Assembly: GCF_003350925.1 (NCBI RefSeq)
Contig: NZ_KZ857186.1
Span: forward strand, 19,568-83,567
Direction of reading: 5' to 3'
Length of the DNA stretch: 64,000 nucleotides
Source of the DNA: Dyella tabacisoli
GTDB taxonomy: Bacteria > Pseudomonadota > Gammaproteobacteria > Xanthomonadales > Rhodanobacteraceae
A program made the translations under genes and the position numbers. The notes beneath the pieces are model-generated. The model was not told the DNA's origin. It saw only the letters and a program-made list of their open reading frames with translations, and searched no databases. Below are positions 18,548 through 27,600 of the stretch, one piece after another. The stretch's first letter is position 1. The number at the start of each line of letters is the position of its first letter.

Positions 18548-21500
18548 TCAGAAATCGTATGTCACACCGAATCGGACATAGCGTGGAGTCTGCGATGAAT
18601 ATGGACGGCCGTAACTGGGGATCACGGCATCCGACGAGCCATGCAGCGCATAGGTCTGCGTGATCCGTTGCTTGTTGAGTACGTTGTAGACCATCACATT
18701 GAAGCCGAGCTTTTTATCCGCCCACTCAGGACGATACTCGGCACTCAGACTTAGCAAGTAAGTCCACGGCTGACGCGCGAAGCCTGGAACGGACGGCTTG
18801 CCGTCGCACCAGTGGTAGTAGCCGGGGGTATAACCAAGACCTGGGTTGGTCTGGGCTGGACCGTAAAGACCCAGGCACTCCTTAGGTGCGCCCGACAGAA
18901 TGGCCACATTACCCGAGAGCATCCACTCAGGAGCAATTTGATAAGAGCCATAAGCCTTGATCTGATGACGACGGTCGTTTGACAGGTAACCATTGGCATA
19001 ATCCATCAACTGCCAGTAATCCCAATCGGACGTAGCCGACACATCAGTCTGGCCGACATCCGACTTCACCTGACCTTCGCTGTTGCCATAGCTACGCGAG
19101 AACAAGTAGTCGATTTTTCCGTACCACTTGCCATCGAACGGATGCTCCAAGTACATCTCGAGGCCGTAGTAATGGCGTTTCATGGTGGTGTTGAAACCAA
19201 GATCCTTGTGCCAGTCCAACGGAACAAGATAGTACCCGCCACCTAGTTTGGGCACGCGAAGCGTCGGATTGCGACCTGGGTTTATCAGATAGGCACCGAG
19301 CACCGTGTTCGAATTGTAGCTATTTGGATCGATGCCCATCGCGTTCATCTTGTCGATGATGCGCCCGGTATCGCTGAAGTCGTCGATCCCATCGCGCAAG
19401 TCGCGATAGGTGGCCTTTGCGCCGTACACCCATGAGTCGCCCAGCTTCTTGTCGAAGCCGAGGATGTACTCGTCCTGGTGTTCGGACTTGATGTTTTGCG
19501 CGGTCACTGTCTTCGGGTCGGGCGGGATGCCGTATGCCAGATTCGCCGAGATCGGGCCACCCGTGCTGGTCTTGATCGGGGTCAAGCCGGTCGGAATACC
19601 GTGAGCATCGATCCCGGTATAAGTGAAGTACTCATTGGTATAGGTCGCTGCACCCGCGTTGCGCAGGGCCACGCTGGCCGGTAGCGCGAGGTAGTAGCGA
19701 CCGGCATTGCCATAAATCTTGAAGCTTGAATCGCCGTTGACGTCCCACGCAAAGCCCACGCGCGGCGCCCACTGAGGCTTGGTCAAGCGCAGGTACGGCT
19801 CGCTGTTGCCGTTGTAGTTGGTGAACTGGTCGTTGCGCAGGCCGATCTTGACCAGCCAGCGTTCGTTGACCTGCCAGGCATCTTCAAGGTACTGGGCGCG
19901 CTGGGTCACAATAACCGACGAGTTGGTGGTGAAGATGTACTTGGAGGCGTAGTAGCCCGTCGAACCACCTGGATAGGCGCCCGGCGCGGCTACCCATGGC
20001 TGGGACTGCCAGTTCGGCCCGTTCGCGACTGGACCGCCGGTGATGAAGTTATTGGGATTGCCGTTGCTGTACTGCCACGCATAGCCTGGGCCAGCGGTAA
20101 TCTGGCCATCGTTCAAGTCACGCACGTTCTGGTTGTCGATACCCGCGGTCAGCGTGTGCGAACCCCATTTATAGGCCAGGTCGATCCGCAGGTTGGTGTT
20201 CTTGGATGTATGCGCCGGGTTGACGAACTGCTGCAACGTCTGGCTGTTGTTAATGATGCCGCCGCCCGTCAGCGCTGGGTTTTGCTTGTCCGGCGAAATC
20301 AAGAATGGATACGTCGGATCGTACCCAGGGGTTTGATTGAAATACGTGCCCTTCATTTTTCCGTAGAGGGCCGTAAGAGTCAGGTCGTCGGTGATATAGC
20401 TGGTGAACTTGGCCGAATACAGGTCGGCACCGTTCTTGACCGACGTACCGTTGCTGTTGAACCCGCCTTCCTGACCCGTGGCGTAGTTGTATTTATTCAG
20501 CACGCCTTGATAAGACGACTTGCTTGACGCGCCTGTCAGTTCGAGGATATTGCTGTCGGTAATGTTCCAATCGACCTTGCCATACCACTTCGGATTATCG
20601 TAGCGGTAATGGGTCACAAAGGGCGACGTGACTGCGCCGGTGCTCTGGCCCTGCTGGCGTTCTGCCTCATAAGCGGCGAAGAAGAACAACTTGTCCTTTA
20701 TCAACGGACCGCCGACATAGCCGTCGAGCGTTGTCGTCCAGGCCTTGATGTCCTTGCGGGTACGAAAAATCTGACCCGCTTTATTACCGCTGACGTAGTA
20801 ATAATTTCTCGGGTCGCTTTGCAGATCGGTCGGAGTCCAAAGAATCTGACCGCCGAAATGCCATTCGTTGGTGCCGCGTTTGCCGACCTGGCTAATCACA
20901 CCGCCATCGGAACGGCCATACGCCGCGCCGTAGCCGCCGCTCAGAATTTCCTGTTGCTCGATGGCGCCATAAGGCAGCGTAAGCCCACCGAAGCCACTGA
21001 TCGGATCCGTCGCGTTGAAGCCATTGATGTAGTAAGCGTTCTCCGTAACCGACGAACCACCGAACGACACGACCGAACTGTTGCCAGTGGTCGTACCAGA
21101 GAAAAGCGTAGTGCCCGCGACGACACCCGGCGCCAGCAGCGCGATAGCTTCGGCGCTGCGTGCCAGCGGTAAACGTGCCAATTGCTGAGCGGTAATGACG
21201 GTACGGGAATCGACACCCGACACGTCGATGGCGGGTAGCGCGTTTGCCGTCACTGTCACGGCCGAAAGCGACGAAGCGTTTGCCGCAGAGGCAAACGAAA
21301 TATCGGTACCCGAGCCGGCATTGATACCGACGTCCTTTCGCGTATCCACTACAGCACCGTTCTTTTGCAGAGATACGGTGTAAGTGCCTACCGGAAGATT
21401 ATCGGCACGGTAGCGCCCCTTCGAGTCCGTTGGCATTTGGCGGGTAAGACCCGTAGCGCTGGTAATGATGACCGTCTCGCCAGCTTCAGCCTGGCCGAAA

Positions 21501-21619
21501 ATAGTGCCACTGGTGGCTTGCGCGAATGCTGTGCCGGCGATACTGACCAAGCCCACCATCAGTGCAGCCGCCAGCGCCGAATGACGCAGATAGCTGCCAT
21601 TCAACGAACGAATAGACAT
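18548..21619 (-). CDS. TonB-dependent receptor with N-terminal carboxypeptidase-like domain
   Basis: A 1023-residue outer-membrane receptor. It has a signal peptide ending near TAFA, then a carboxypeptidase-regulatory-like beta-sandwich (residues about 33-100, with GRYRADNLPVGTYTVSL). The plug domain follows (about 120-250, with SVSF-like and YINGFNATDP segments) and then a long barrel ending YVRFGVTYDF, with the usual terminal aromatic. This Oar-like architecture is common in Xanthomonadales. GGGGAG upstream of ATG 21619 supports the start. The ligand is unknown. A PAS-AraC regulator lies on the other side of a 960-base gap, divergent, and is the nearest candidate regulator. Confidence 0.93.
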   Translation of the reverse strand: MSIRSLNGSYLRHSALAAALMVGLVSIAGTAFAQATSGTIFGQAEAGETVIITSATGLTRQMPTDSKGRYRADNLPVGTYTVSLQKNGAVVDTRKDVGINAGSGTDISFASAANASSLSAVTVTANALPAIDVSGVDSRTVITAQQLARLPLARSAEAIALLAPGVVAGTTLFSGTTTGNSSVVSFGGSSVTENAYYINGFNATDPISGFGGLTLPYGAIEQQEILSGGYGAAYGRSDGGVISQVGKRGTNEWHFGGQILWTPTDLQSDPRNYYYVSGNKAGQIFRTRKDIKAWTTTLDGYVGGPLIKDKLFFFAAYEAERQQGQSTGAVTSPFVTHYRYDNPKWYGKVDWNITDSNILELTGASSKSSYQGVLNKYNYATGQEGGFNSNGTSVKNGADLYSAKFTSYITDDLTLTALYGKMKGTYFNQTPGYDPTYPFLISPDKQNPALTGGGIINNSQTLQQFVNPAHTSKNTNLRIDLAYKWGSHTLTAGIDNQNVRDLNDGQITAGPGYAWQYSNGNPNNFITGGPVANGPNWQSQPWVAAPGAYPGGSTGYYASKYIFTTNSSVIVTQRAQYLEDAWQVNERWLVKIGLRNDQFTNYNGNSEPYLRLTKPQWAPRVGFAWDVNGDSSFKIYGNAGRYYLALPASVALRNAGAATYTNEYFTYTGIDAHGIPTGLTPIKTSTGGPISANLAYGIPPDPKTVTAQNIKSEHQDEYILGFDKKLGDSWVYGAKATYRDLRDGIDDFSDTGRIIDKMNAMGIDPNSYNSNTVLGAYLINPGRNPTLRVPKLGGGYYLVPLDWHKDLGFNTTMKRHYYGLEMYLEHPFDGKWYGKIDYLFSRSYGNSEGQVKSDVGQTDVSATSDWDYWQLMDYANGYLSNDRRHQIKAYGSYQIAPEWMLSGNVAILSGAPKECLGLYGPAQTNPGLGYTPGYYHWCDGKPSVPGFARQPWTYLLSLSAEYRPEWADKKLGFNVMVYNVLNKQRITQTYALHGSSDAVIPSYGRPYSSQTPRYVRFGVTYDF

Positions 21620-22579
21620 TTAGATCTCCCCGGAAAAGCCCACTGGGCTTCGATGTGCTGACATCCATCGTGTTAATGATCGTAACGAGGTGATGTAGGC
21701 TCACCCTGATCGTTACCGTTGCAAAAGTTGTTGCTTTAAGGCGCCGGTCAACGAGACTCGCGCATAGCATTGCCACATCCATCCAAGCTCACGTCGGTGT
21801 ATCTCCCGTTCGATGATTTAGCCAAGAGCAGTAAGAACGCCTGCCCAGCGCGTCGATGCGCACAGTCCCTATCCAATCATCGCTGCGCTCTATCCGCACC
21901 CCTGCGCGGTTGAATGGAACCGCTTTGCATCATTGGGGCTATAGGTGATCGAGAGATAGGCAAAAATATTCGCGGGCTGCGATGAATTTGCCAAAACCAA
22001 TGGCGAGCCCGTCCACTCCTTGAGGGGAGCTGATTAGCCTTAAGGGGAGCGCGCGAGTTGTGTTGCCGAGTTATGGGGACAGAAAAAACGCCGCTTACTT
22101 TCGTGACGTAACTCGCAAATTTTCAGCTCGCGATGGCCGTCCATAGGATGCTGTCAAAGGCACGTGAATTTGTGCCGAAATTCGCACTCAAAGCGCCCTG
22201 ATCCTGCAAGACGGCCAGGTTTGCGTGGCACTAGCTTTGTGCGGCTGACGTTGTTTTGTGCCCTTTATCTGGGACGTTGGAGTGACTGACGCGGGCCGGA
22301 GAGCCCAGGGGATTGCGTCCGTGACTTGGTGGGGCGTCGAAAGCGGAAGCTGGGGAAAGCATAAGAATCAAGGTGATCGCAAGCCACGCGGGCCGAGAAT
22401 CGCGTGCGCTACTTTGCATCTCTGTCGCTAGGGCAATGTCATTCTCTTTGCCGGGAGAGAACAGCCAGCAGTCGACGACAGCGGCATGCAAAGGCGCCCC
22501 TGAGATATCGGCGTTTCCCGTAACAGTCGTCGCCGCAGATCGAGCATGAATCCCACCCAGTCTTTGATGAGAGCATGTC
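21620..22579. other. Long intergenic region between TonB receptor and AraC regulator
   Basis: There are 960 bases between two divergent starts. I see no supported gene. A minus-strand frame at 22231-22641 contains a signal-peptide-like stretch but has poor coding character. Bases 22019-22055 carry two GGGGAGC words (TTGAGGGGAGCTG and TTAAGGGGAGCGC). Both promoters and any operators for the flanking genes must be here. Confidence 0.4.
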
Positions 22580-23353
22580 ATGGCCCCGCAAGAACAAATC
22601 CGCTGGTGCAACGCATTTCTATCGGGAATGGCCCTGAGCAAGGTTCTTCAGACCATGTTCGATCCCCTGCGGGACGTAGTGTTCAGTATTAAAGATCGCC
22701 AGGGGCGCTACGTGTTGATAAGCGAGGCGTGCGTGAAGCGGTGCGGTTTGAATTGCAAGGAGGAGGCGATCGGCAAGACCGCATTCGCACTGTTTCCAAA
22801 ACCGATGGCCGAGCGCTACTGCCATCAGGATGAACGCTTGTTCCAGACGGGCAAGCCGCTGATCGACAGCCTGGATCTGACCGTTCACAACGACGGCAGT
22901 ACGGGTTGGTGTCTGTCGACGAAGCAACCGTTATGGGACCTCACAGGGGCCATCGTCGGCTTGACCTGCGTTTCGCGCGATCTCATCGAACCAAGCCGCG
23001 CACGTATGATCGACAACGTGTTCGCAGATACGATCGACCATATACGCGAGCACTTCATGGAAAAACTGCTGGTGCCGGATCTCGCACAACGGGCGAGCCT
23101 CTCCGAGGCGCAATTCGAGCGGCGTATGAAACGTATCTTTCAGCTCTCAGCGGGACAATATCTAATGAAAGTACGCATCGATGCCGCCACGCGCCTGCTG
23201 CAACACAGCGAAGAATCGATCTCGGGGATCGCTTATCAGGTGGGGTTTTTCGATCAGAGTCTTATGTCTCGCGCATTCCGGCGCGTGACTGGCATGACGC
23301 CAGGCCAGTATCGGCGGATCTTTAGAGATTTCCTTACTTTGCAAAAAATATGA
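22580..23353 (+). CDS. PAS domain AraC family transcriptional regulator
   Basis: A 257-residue regulator. Residues about 25-140 form a PAS sensor (DPLRDVVFSIKDRQGRYVLI opening, then a GKTAFALFPKPMAERY helix and a TGAIVGLTCVSRD closing strand). Residues 155-250 form a double helix-turn-helix AraC domain (LAQRASLSEAQFERRMKRIF, then ISGIAYQVGFFDQSLMSRAF and RRVTGMTPGQYR). It probably senses a small molecule or redox state and acts as activator. It is divergent from the TonB receptor gene, which suggests, but does not show, control of that receptor. ATG 22580 lacks a strong ribosome site, and an internal start is possible. Confidence 0.88.
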   Translation: MAPQEQIRWCNAFLSGMALSKVLQTMFDPLRDVVFSIKDRQGRYVLISEACVKRCGLNCKEEAIGKTAFALFPKPMAERYCHQDERLFQTGKPLIDSLDLTVHNDGSTGWCLSTKQPLWDLTGAIVGLTCVSRDLIEPSRARMIDNVFADTIDHIREHFMEKLLVPDLAQRASLSEAQFERRMKRIFQLSAGQYLMKVRIDAATRLLQHSEESISGIAYQVGFFDQSLMSRAFRRVTGMTPGQYRRIFRDFLTLQKI

Positions 23354-23411
23354 CACGGCGCCCGCACTCGCAGTTTTGGCGAAGCTGACGACATAAGCCG
23401 CAAAGTTGCGG

Positions 23412-23657
23412 CTAGTGAAAGTCGCGCGACCGGCTATCGAGCGGTCCGAGTAACGCACTCAGATCGATCAATCGATGCGCAATCAAATGACTAACCCCAT
23501 CGACTCGCTCCCAGCGCCCATCCACCCCCAGCAGGCGCGCCTCCAGATAAGTGCGACGCTGACGCTCGGCGACCTGGCTCCAGACCACCACATTGATCGG
23601 TCCGTACTCGTCTTCCAACGTAATAAAGGTGACACCGCTCGCCGTTTGCCCACGATC
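23412..23657 (-). pseudogene. Error-prone DNA polymerase DnaE2 (ImuC), C-terminal remnant
   Basis: The minus strand encodes about 80 residues that match the OB-fold end of DnaE2-type polymerases: [53 protein letters not shown], and the diagnostic SRDFH at the C-terminus followed by a stop. The remaining 1000 or so residues of the polymerase are absent. The N-side edge breaks at about 23650, exactly where plus-strand sequence homologous to the DUF1579-like gene begins. The open frame runs further upstream into the family A repeat, so the annotated ORF there is chimeric. Confidence 0.75.
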
Positions 23658-23760
23658 GGCGAGTTCAAGAGCGGACGTGGTGAATTTGATGACGGCAGCA
23701 AGACCTCGGAGATCAACTGGATCGCAACCGACACCCGAGTTAAGACGCCGCTGGAGTGAG
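23648..23760 (+). pseudogene. DUF1579-like gene, internally deleted 3' remnant
   Basis: These 113 bases match the 3' part of the intact gene at 6865-7476. The match covers about 7268-7312 (GCCCACG-TCGGCGAGTTCAAG), then skips some 92 bases and resumes at 7405 (GATGACGGC-GCAAGACC) through the stop codon. The peptide tail [12 protein letters not shown] is shared. A family A repeat follows directly, as at the intact locus. The fragment has no start of its own and abuts the dnaE2 remnant. Confidence 0.8.
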
Positions 23761-23905
23761 CGTAGGTTGGGGTGAGCACAAGCGAACCCCAACGTTGCGT
23801 CACGCTGGGTATCACGGCGGGCCCCAAAAGCATGCCATGTTGGGTATCGCGGCGAGTCCCTATATTGCGCAACGTTGGGCATCACTTTGTTCAGCCCAAC
23901 CTACG
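23761..23905. repeat. Family A intergenic repeat, copy 5
   Basis: A full 145-bp copy from CGTAGGTTGGGG to CCCAACCTACG. It starts directly after the TGAG of the DUF1579-like remnant. It is collinear with copy 3 at 7491-7635 over its whole length with few differences. Confidence 0.9.
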
Positions 23906-24015
23906 CACCGAGGGCTTGTTTATCGCCCCGCATGTTTTGACCGAGCGGGCGATATCGGTGCCTGGAGCCTTACTGGACAAGGAAGAGCAAGAGAAAGAGG
24001 AAAGTTAAGCCGGTA

Positions 24016-24050
24016 ACGCACGAAGCCCGCCTAGGCAGGCTTCGTTTGCG
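24016..24050 (+). terminator. Orphan intrinsic-terminator-like hairpin
   Basis: CACGAAGCC-C-GCC pairs with GGC-A-GGCTTCGT around a TA loop, followed by TTTGCG. No intact gene lies upstream on the plus strand, so it may be left from the lost gene whose remnants lie at 23412-23760. Confidence 0.45.
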
Positions 24051-24074
24051 TGGATCCATCGCTTGGCGGTAGCG

Positions 24075-24134
24075 CGATAGGTTGAGGTGAGCACAAGCGA
24101 ACCCCAACATCAGCAAGCCATGTTGGGTGCCGCT
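24075..24134. repeat. Family A intergenic repeat, partial
   Basis: The left part of the element only (CGATAGGTTGAGGTGAGC, then a CCCCAAC arm and CATGTTGGGTGCCGC), about 60 bases. The right terminus is missing. Confidence 0.6.
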
Positions 24135-24216
24135 TCAATCAAGCCACTCTACTTGCCACCTAACCGCCTAGTCCCTTTTACGTCCCATATATTAGGGGTG
24201 GGTGCACGCCGAATTA

Positions 24217-24630
24217 TCAATCCGATCCGTAAACATCGAGCGCCAAGTCAATCTTCATTTCACCGAGCAATCTGAGCAAATGGAATGGCAACGTATCCCC
24301 AGTATTCCCATCGGAAAACCATCCAACGAAAAACTCGACGCGATCACCTTTTTCACGAATGCTATTAAATAACGCCATATGCCTCGATAAATCAGCCGAG
24401 ACCCGATTCAGAGTCACATGCAGATCCTCATCGTTATCACGCCGATCGATGTTGAACGTGCAGTAACTTGCTTTGTAGGTGCCCTCCAGCTCCGCCCCTG
24501 CCGGGGTTGTACGCTGATCACCAACTTTATGCATGTGAACGGGCTGCATTCCCAGCTCCTTGCTTAATTCAGCCGGATCAAAGGATGTGCCGAAAAAGCG
24601 CAATGACATTTTGAATCGAAATGCGTTCAT
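24217..24630 (-). CDS. DUF4279 family protein, probable immunity protein for the Rhs toxin
   Basis: A 137-residue soluble protein of the DUF4279 type (opening FRFKMSLRFFGTSFDPAELS, then KVGDQRTTPAGAELEG and a HLLRLLGEMKIDLALDVYG end). Its ATG overlaps the Rhs stop codon by one base (TGATG at 24628-24632), so translation is coupled. A small acidic gene directly after an Rhs C-terminal variable region is normally the cognate immunity gene, and DUF4279 proteins are repeatedly found in that position. The immunity role is therefore inferred from position and family. The gene carries no signal peptide, so it would act in the cytoplasm. Confidence 0.82.
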   Translation of the reverse strand: MNAFRFKMSLRFFGTSFDPAELSKELGMQPVHMHKVGDQRTTPAGAELEGTYKASYCTFNIDRRDNDEDLHVTLNRVSADLSRHMALFNSIREKGDRVEFFVGWFSDGNTGDTLPFHLLRLLGEMKIDLALDVYGSD

Positions 24631-27600
24631 CAATCTCCACCTGGCAAATAGCTACCTTTGGGTCCGTTATTTATTGCATTTCCTTCATGATCCCCAGTAA
24701 TCACATCACCATTTGGGGCGATGCCGGTCCAGTCGCGCGGACCTGCTCCAACGCCCTCTTTAATACCGTGAACATCGTCTTTACTTAATCCAGGAACTTG
24801 ATCAATTGGCCTAGTTCCTGCTGGGCAATCTTTTGGCTTCGACCCCGGCTTGGGTTTTGCCATCATTGCTCCCAACTCTATTGCAGCTAGTGAGGGCACT
24901 ATGCAGACAGGTCCCCCAGCAGCACATAGAGCGCCCCAGTCATCCTTGGGATTGGTTCTTGTCGGCTGCGGCACCTCAGGTATCCAAGGTAGCGGAGCTA
25001 GACGATTCCCGGGAACAGGTATAACAACTTGCAGACCCAATGGATCTATATAATTCAAAGGGCTGTTAAAACCATAGACGTAGGAATCAATTCCACCTCT
25101 GAGACCTAGCGGATCAGATTGCAGATAACCACCTATGCTCGAGTCTCGAGTCCTATAGCCGTTGTTATTTAACCCACTCTCCGCATCGTAGTATTGCCCC
25201 GGAAAGCGCAGATTGAAGATGTAGCCATTGCTTGACGTTGGCGCCTGCTCCCCGAACGTATTCCCCGCATAGCTCCATTGCCACAGCGTCGCCCCCGCCG
25301 TATCCGTCACCGCACGTGGTGTACCCAAGCCATCCGCATGGATGTAGCTCACCGTACTGGCCGTGCCTGTCGCGTCCACTACCGCCACCGGCAGCTCATC
25401 GAGCCACACATAGTCACGTGACCCGGTTGCGGACTGCTCGGTCAGCAACCGCGCCGCCTCGTCATAACCAAAGCGCAGATCGACAGCCGCTGGAAGGGTC
25501 GCTGTCTTGCGCACCCGCTGCCCGTTAGCGTCATAGACATAACTCGCCACATCCTGACCATTGCGGTTGACCGTTTCCAACCGGTGACGTGCGTTGTAGC
25601 GATACACGTACTGATCGCCACCCAGCTGACTGGTCACCGTACTCCCGGCCGCATCGTAGGTACGTGATGCATCACCGGTCGCGGTGAGGCGATGGGTGCC
25701 GCTGGCATAGGTGTACGCACCCGTAGCCCATAGCCCACCCGTCTTGCTCAGCCGATCCCCGGTCTTGTTATAGGTATAAGCCTCAACCGCTTTACCCGTG
25801 GCGTCGTTGATACCGGCAAGGCGTTGCAGCGGGTCGTAGCTGTAGCTCTCGCTGTTAGCCCCGGCGAGTGCCGTGATATTGCCTGCCGCATCGCGTGTCC
25901 ATTGCAGATTAAGCACGGGACTGGTGACGCCGCTGATCTGGCCGTTGGCATCGAAGCTGCGGGTAACGGCGTGACCGTTGCCCAGGGTGTAGCTGGCGAT
26001 GGGGCCGAACGGTTGATACGTCACCGCTGTGACCAGCGGCACCGCACCACCACCGACCGGAGTCAGCGTAGCCGCCGTGACCTGGCCGCCACTGTTGCGG
26101 GTGTAGCTGACCTGGGCACCGCTGGGATAGGTGATCCCGGCAAGGCGACTCGCCGATGTGTAGCTGTAGCGGGTGGTGGCCGGGGTACCGGCAACGGTGA
26201 GCTGTTTCGAGGCCAGTCGGCCCAAGCGGTCATAGCAATACACCGTGTTGGTGCCATTACCTTCGACGATGCGCGTTAGCCGCCCGATGGAGAACGAGCC
26301 GGTGCAGCCGGTGACGCTATCCGCCTCGTCGTAGATGTAGCTCACGTTCTGCGTGGTGTCGGTATAGCTCTGTGCGATGCGCCTTCCGAGCGCGTCATAG
26401 CTGAAACTGGTGGTGACACCACGGGCATCGGTCTGACTGAGGCGATTACCGGCGGCATCGTAGGTGGAGCTGGTGGTGCCGGTATCGGGGCTTTGCAGGG
26501 TGGTCGCGTTGTTGAGACCGTCGTAGCTATAGGTGGTGTTGAGGCCATCCGGGTCGCTGACGCCTTCGAGGTTGTCGCGGGCGTCGTAGGCGAACACGCT
26601 GGGGGTGTTCTGTGTTGCTGTGTCGGTGCCGTTGTAGTTGTCGAGCGTGCTCACCAGACGATTCAGCCCGTCGTAGCTTTGCTTGCGCTGCACACCCAAG
26701 GCATCGGCGGTATGCACGAGGTTGCCGTTGGCGTCGTAGCTATCGGTATAGCCGGCGTTGAAGACGGTGCGGTTGAGCGCATCGGTAATGGCGGTGAGCT
26801 GACCCAGGGTGTTGTAGCTGCGCGACAGTGTGCGACGCACGGTGCCGGTGCTGTCGTAGGTGTCTTCTTTGGTTTTGTTGCCGGCGGCATCGAGGGTGTA
26901 GTGGATGCGGTTGCCCAGGGCGTCGGTAATGTCGGTGAGGCGATGCGCCGCATCAAAGGTGTAGCTGGTGAAGACGCCGTCGGGGTCGGTGACCTTGGTG
27001 ACGTTGCCCGTGGCGTCGTAGGCGATCTGGGTGACGGCATCTTGTGCGGAGGCCGAGCCATCGGCATTGGCGCGCACAGTACGGGTGAGCAGCCAACCGC
27101 GCGGGTGATACGTGAGGTCCGTGATGATGCCGTTAGCATCGCGCTGGCGAATCACGCGACCGTTTTTGTCGTAGGCCACCGTGGTAGCCACATGACCGAG
27201 GGCATCCGTGACTTGATAGAGATCACCGGCGCGATGGCAGGCGCCACCGGCGGTGCCGCAGCCGGATTCGTCGGTAGTGAGGTAGTAGCGGTAGTTGGTG
27301 ATGTCGCTGATGTCGGTACGTGGACCGGTGGCGCTAAGCAGCAAGCCGACGAAGGGGCACTGAGTACTATCGACAGCGCTGCAATACGTATAAGTCCAGC
27401 GGCGCACACCGGCCGGTGGGGTGCCGGTCGCCGCACACGTATACGACGCAGCCGCTGGAATCGCTGGGTCGACCATGCAGCGGGCCAGTGTCTGGCCGAT
27501 GGCGTTATAGACCCAGGCGCTTTGGGCGACAGTGGTGCCGCTGGCGTCGAGCACCGTGCGGGTCAGTGGCGTGCGCAGCCCGGTGTCCCACGTCGTCCGG

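Noticed and set aside
22231..22641. 136-residue minus-strand ORF with a signal-like stretch
   Set aside because: Overlaps the start of the PAS-AraC gene, has no convincing ribosome site and poor codon character.
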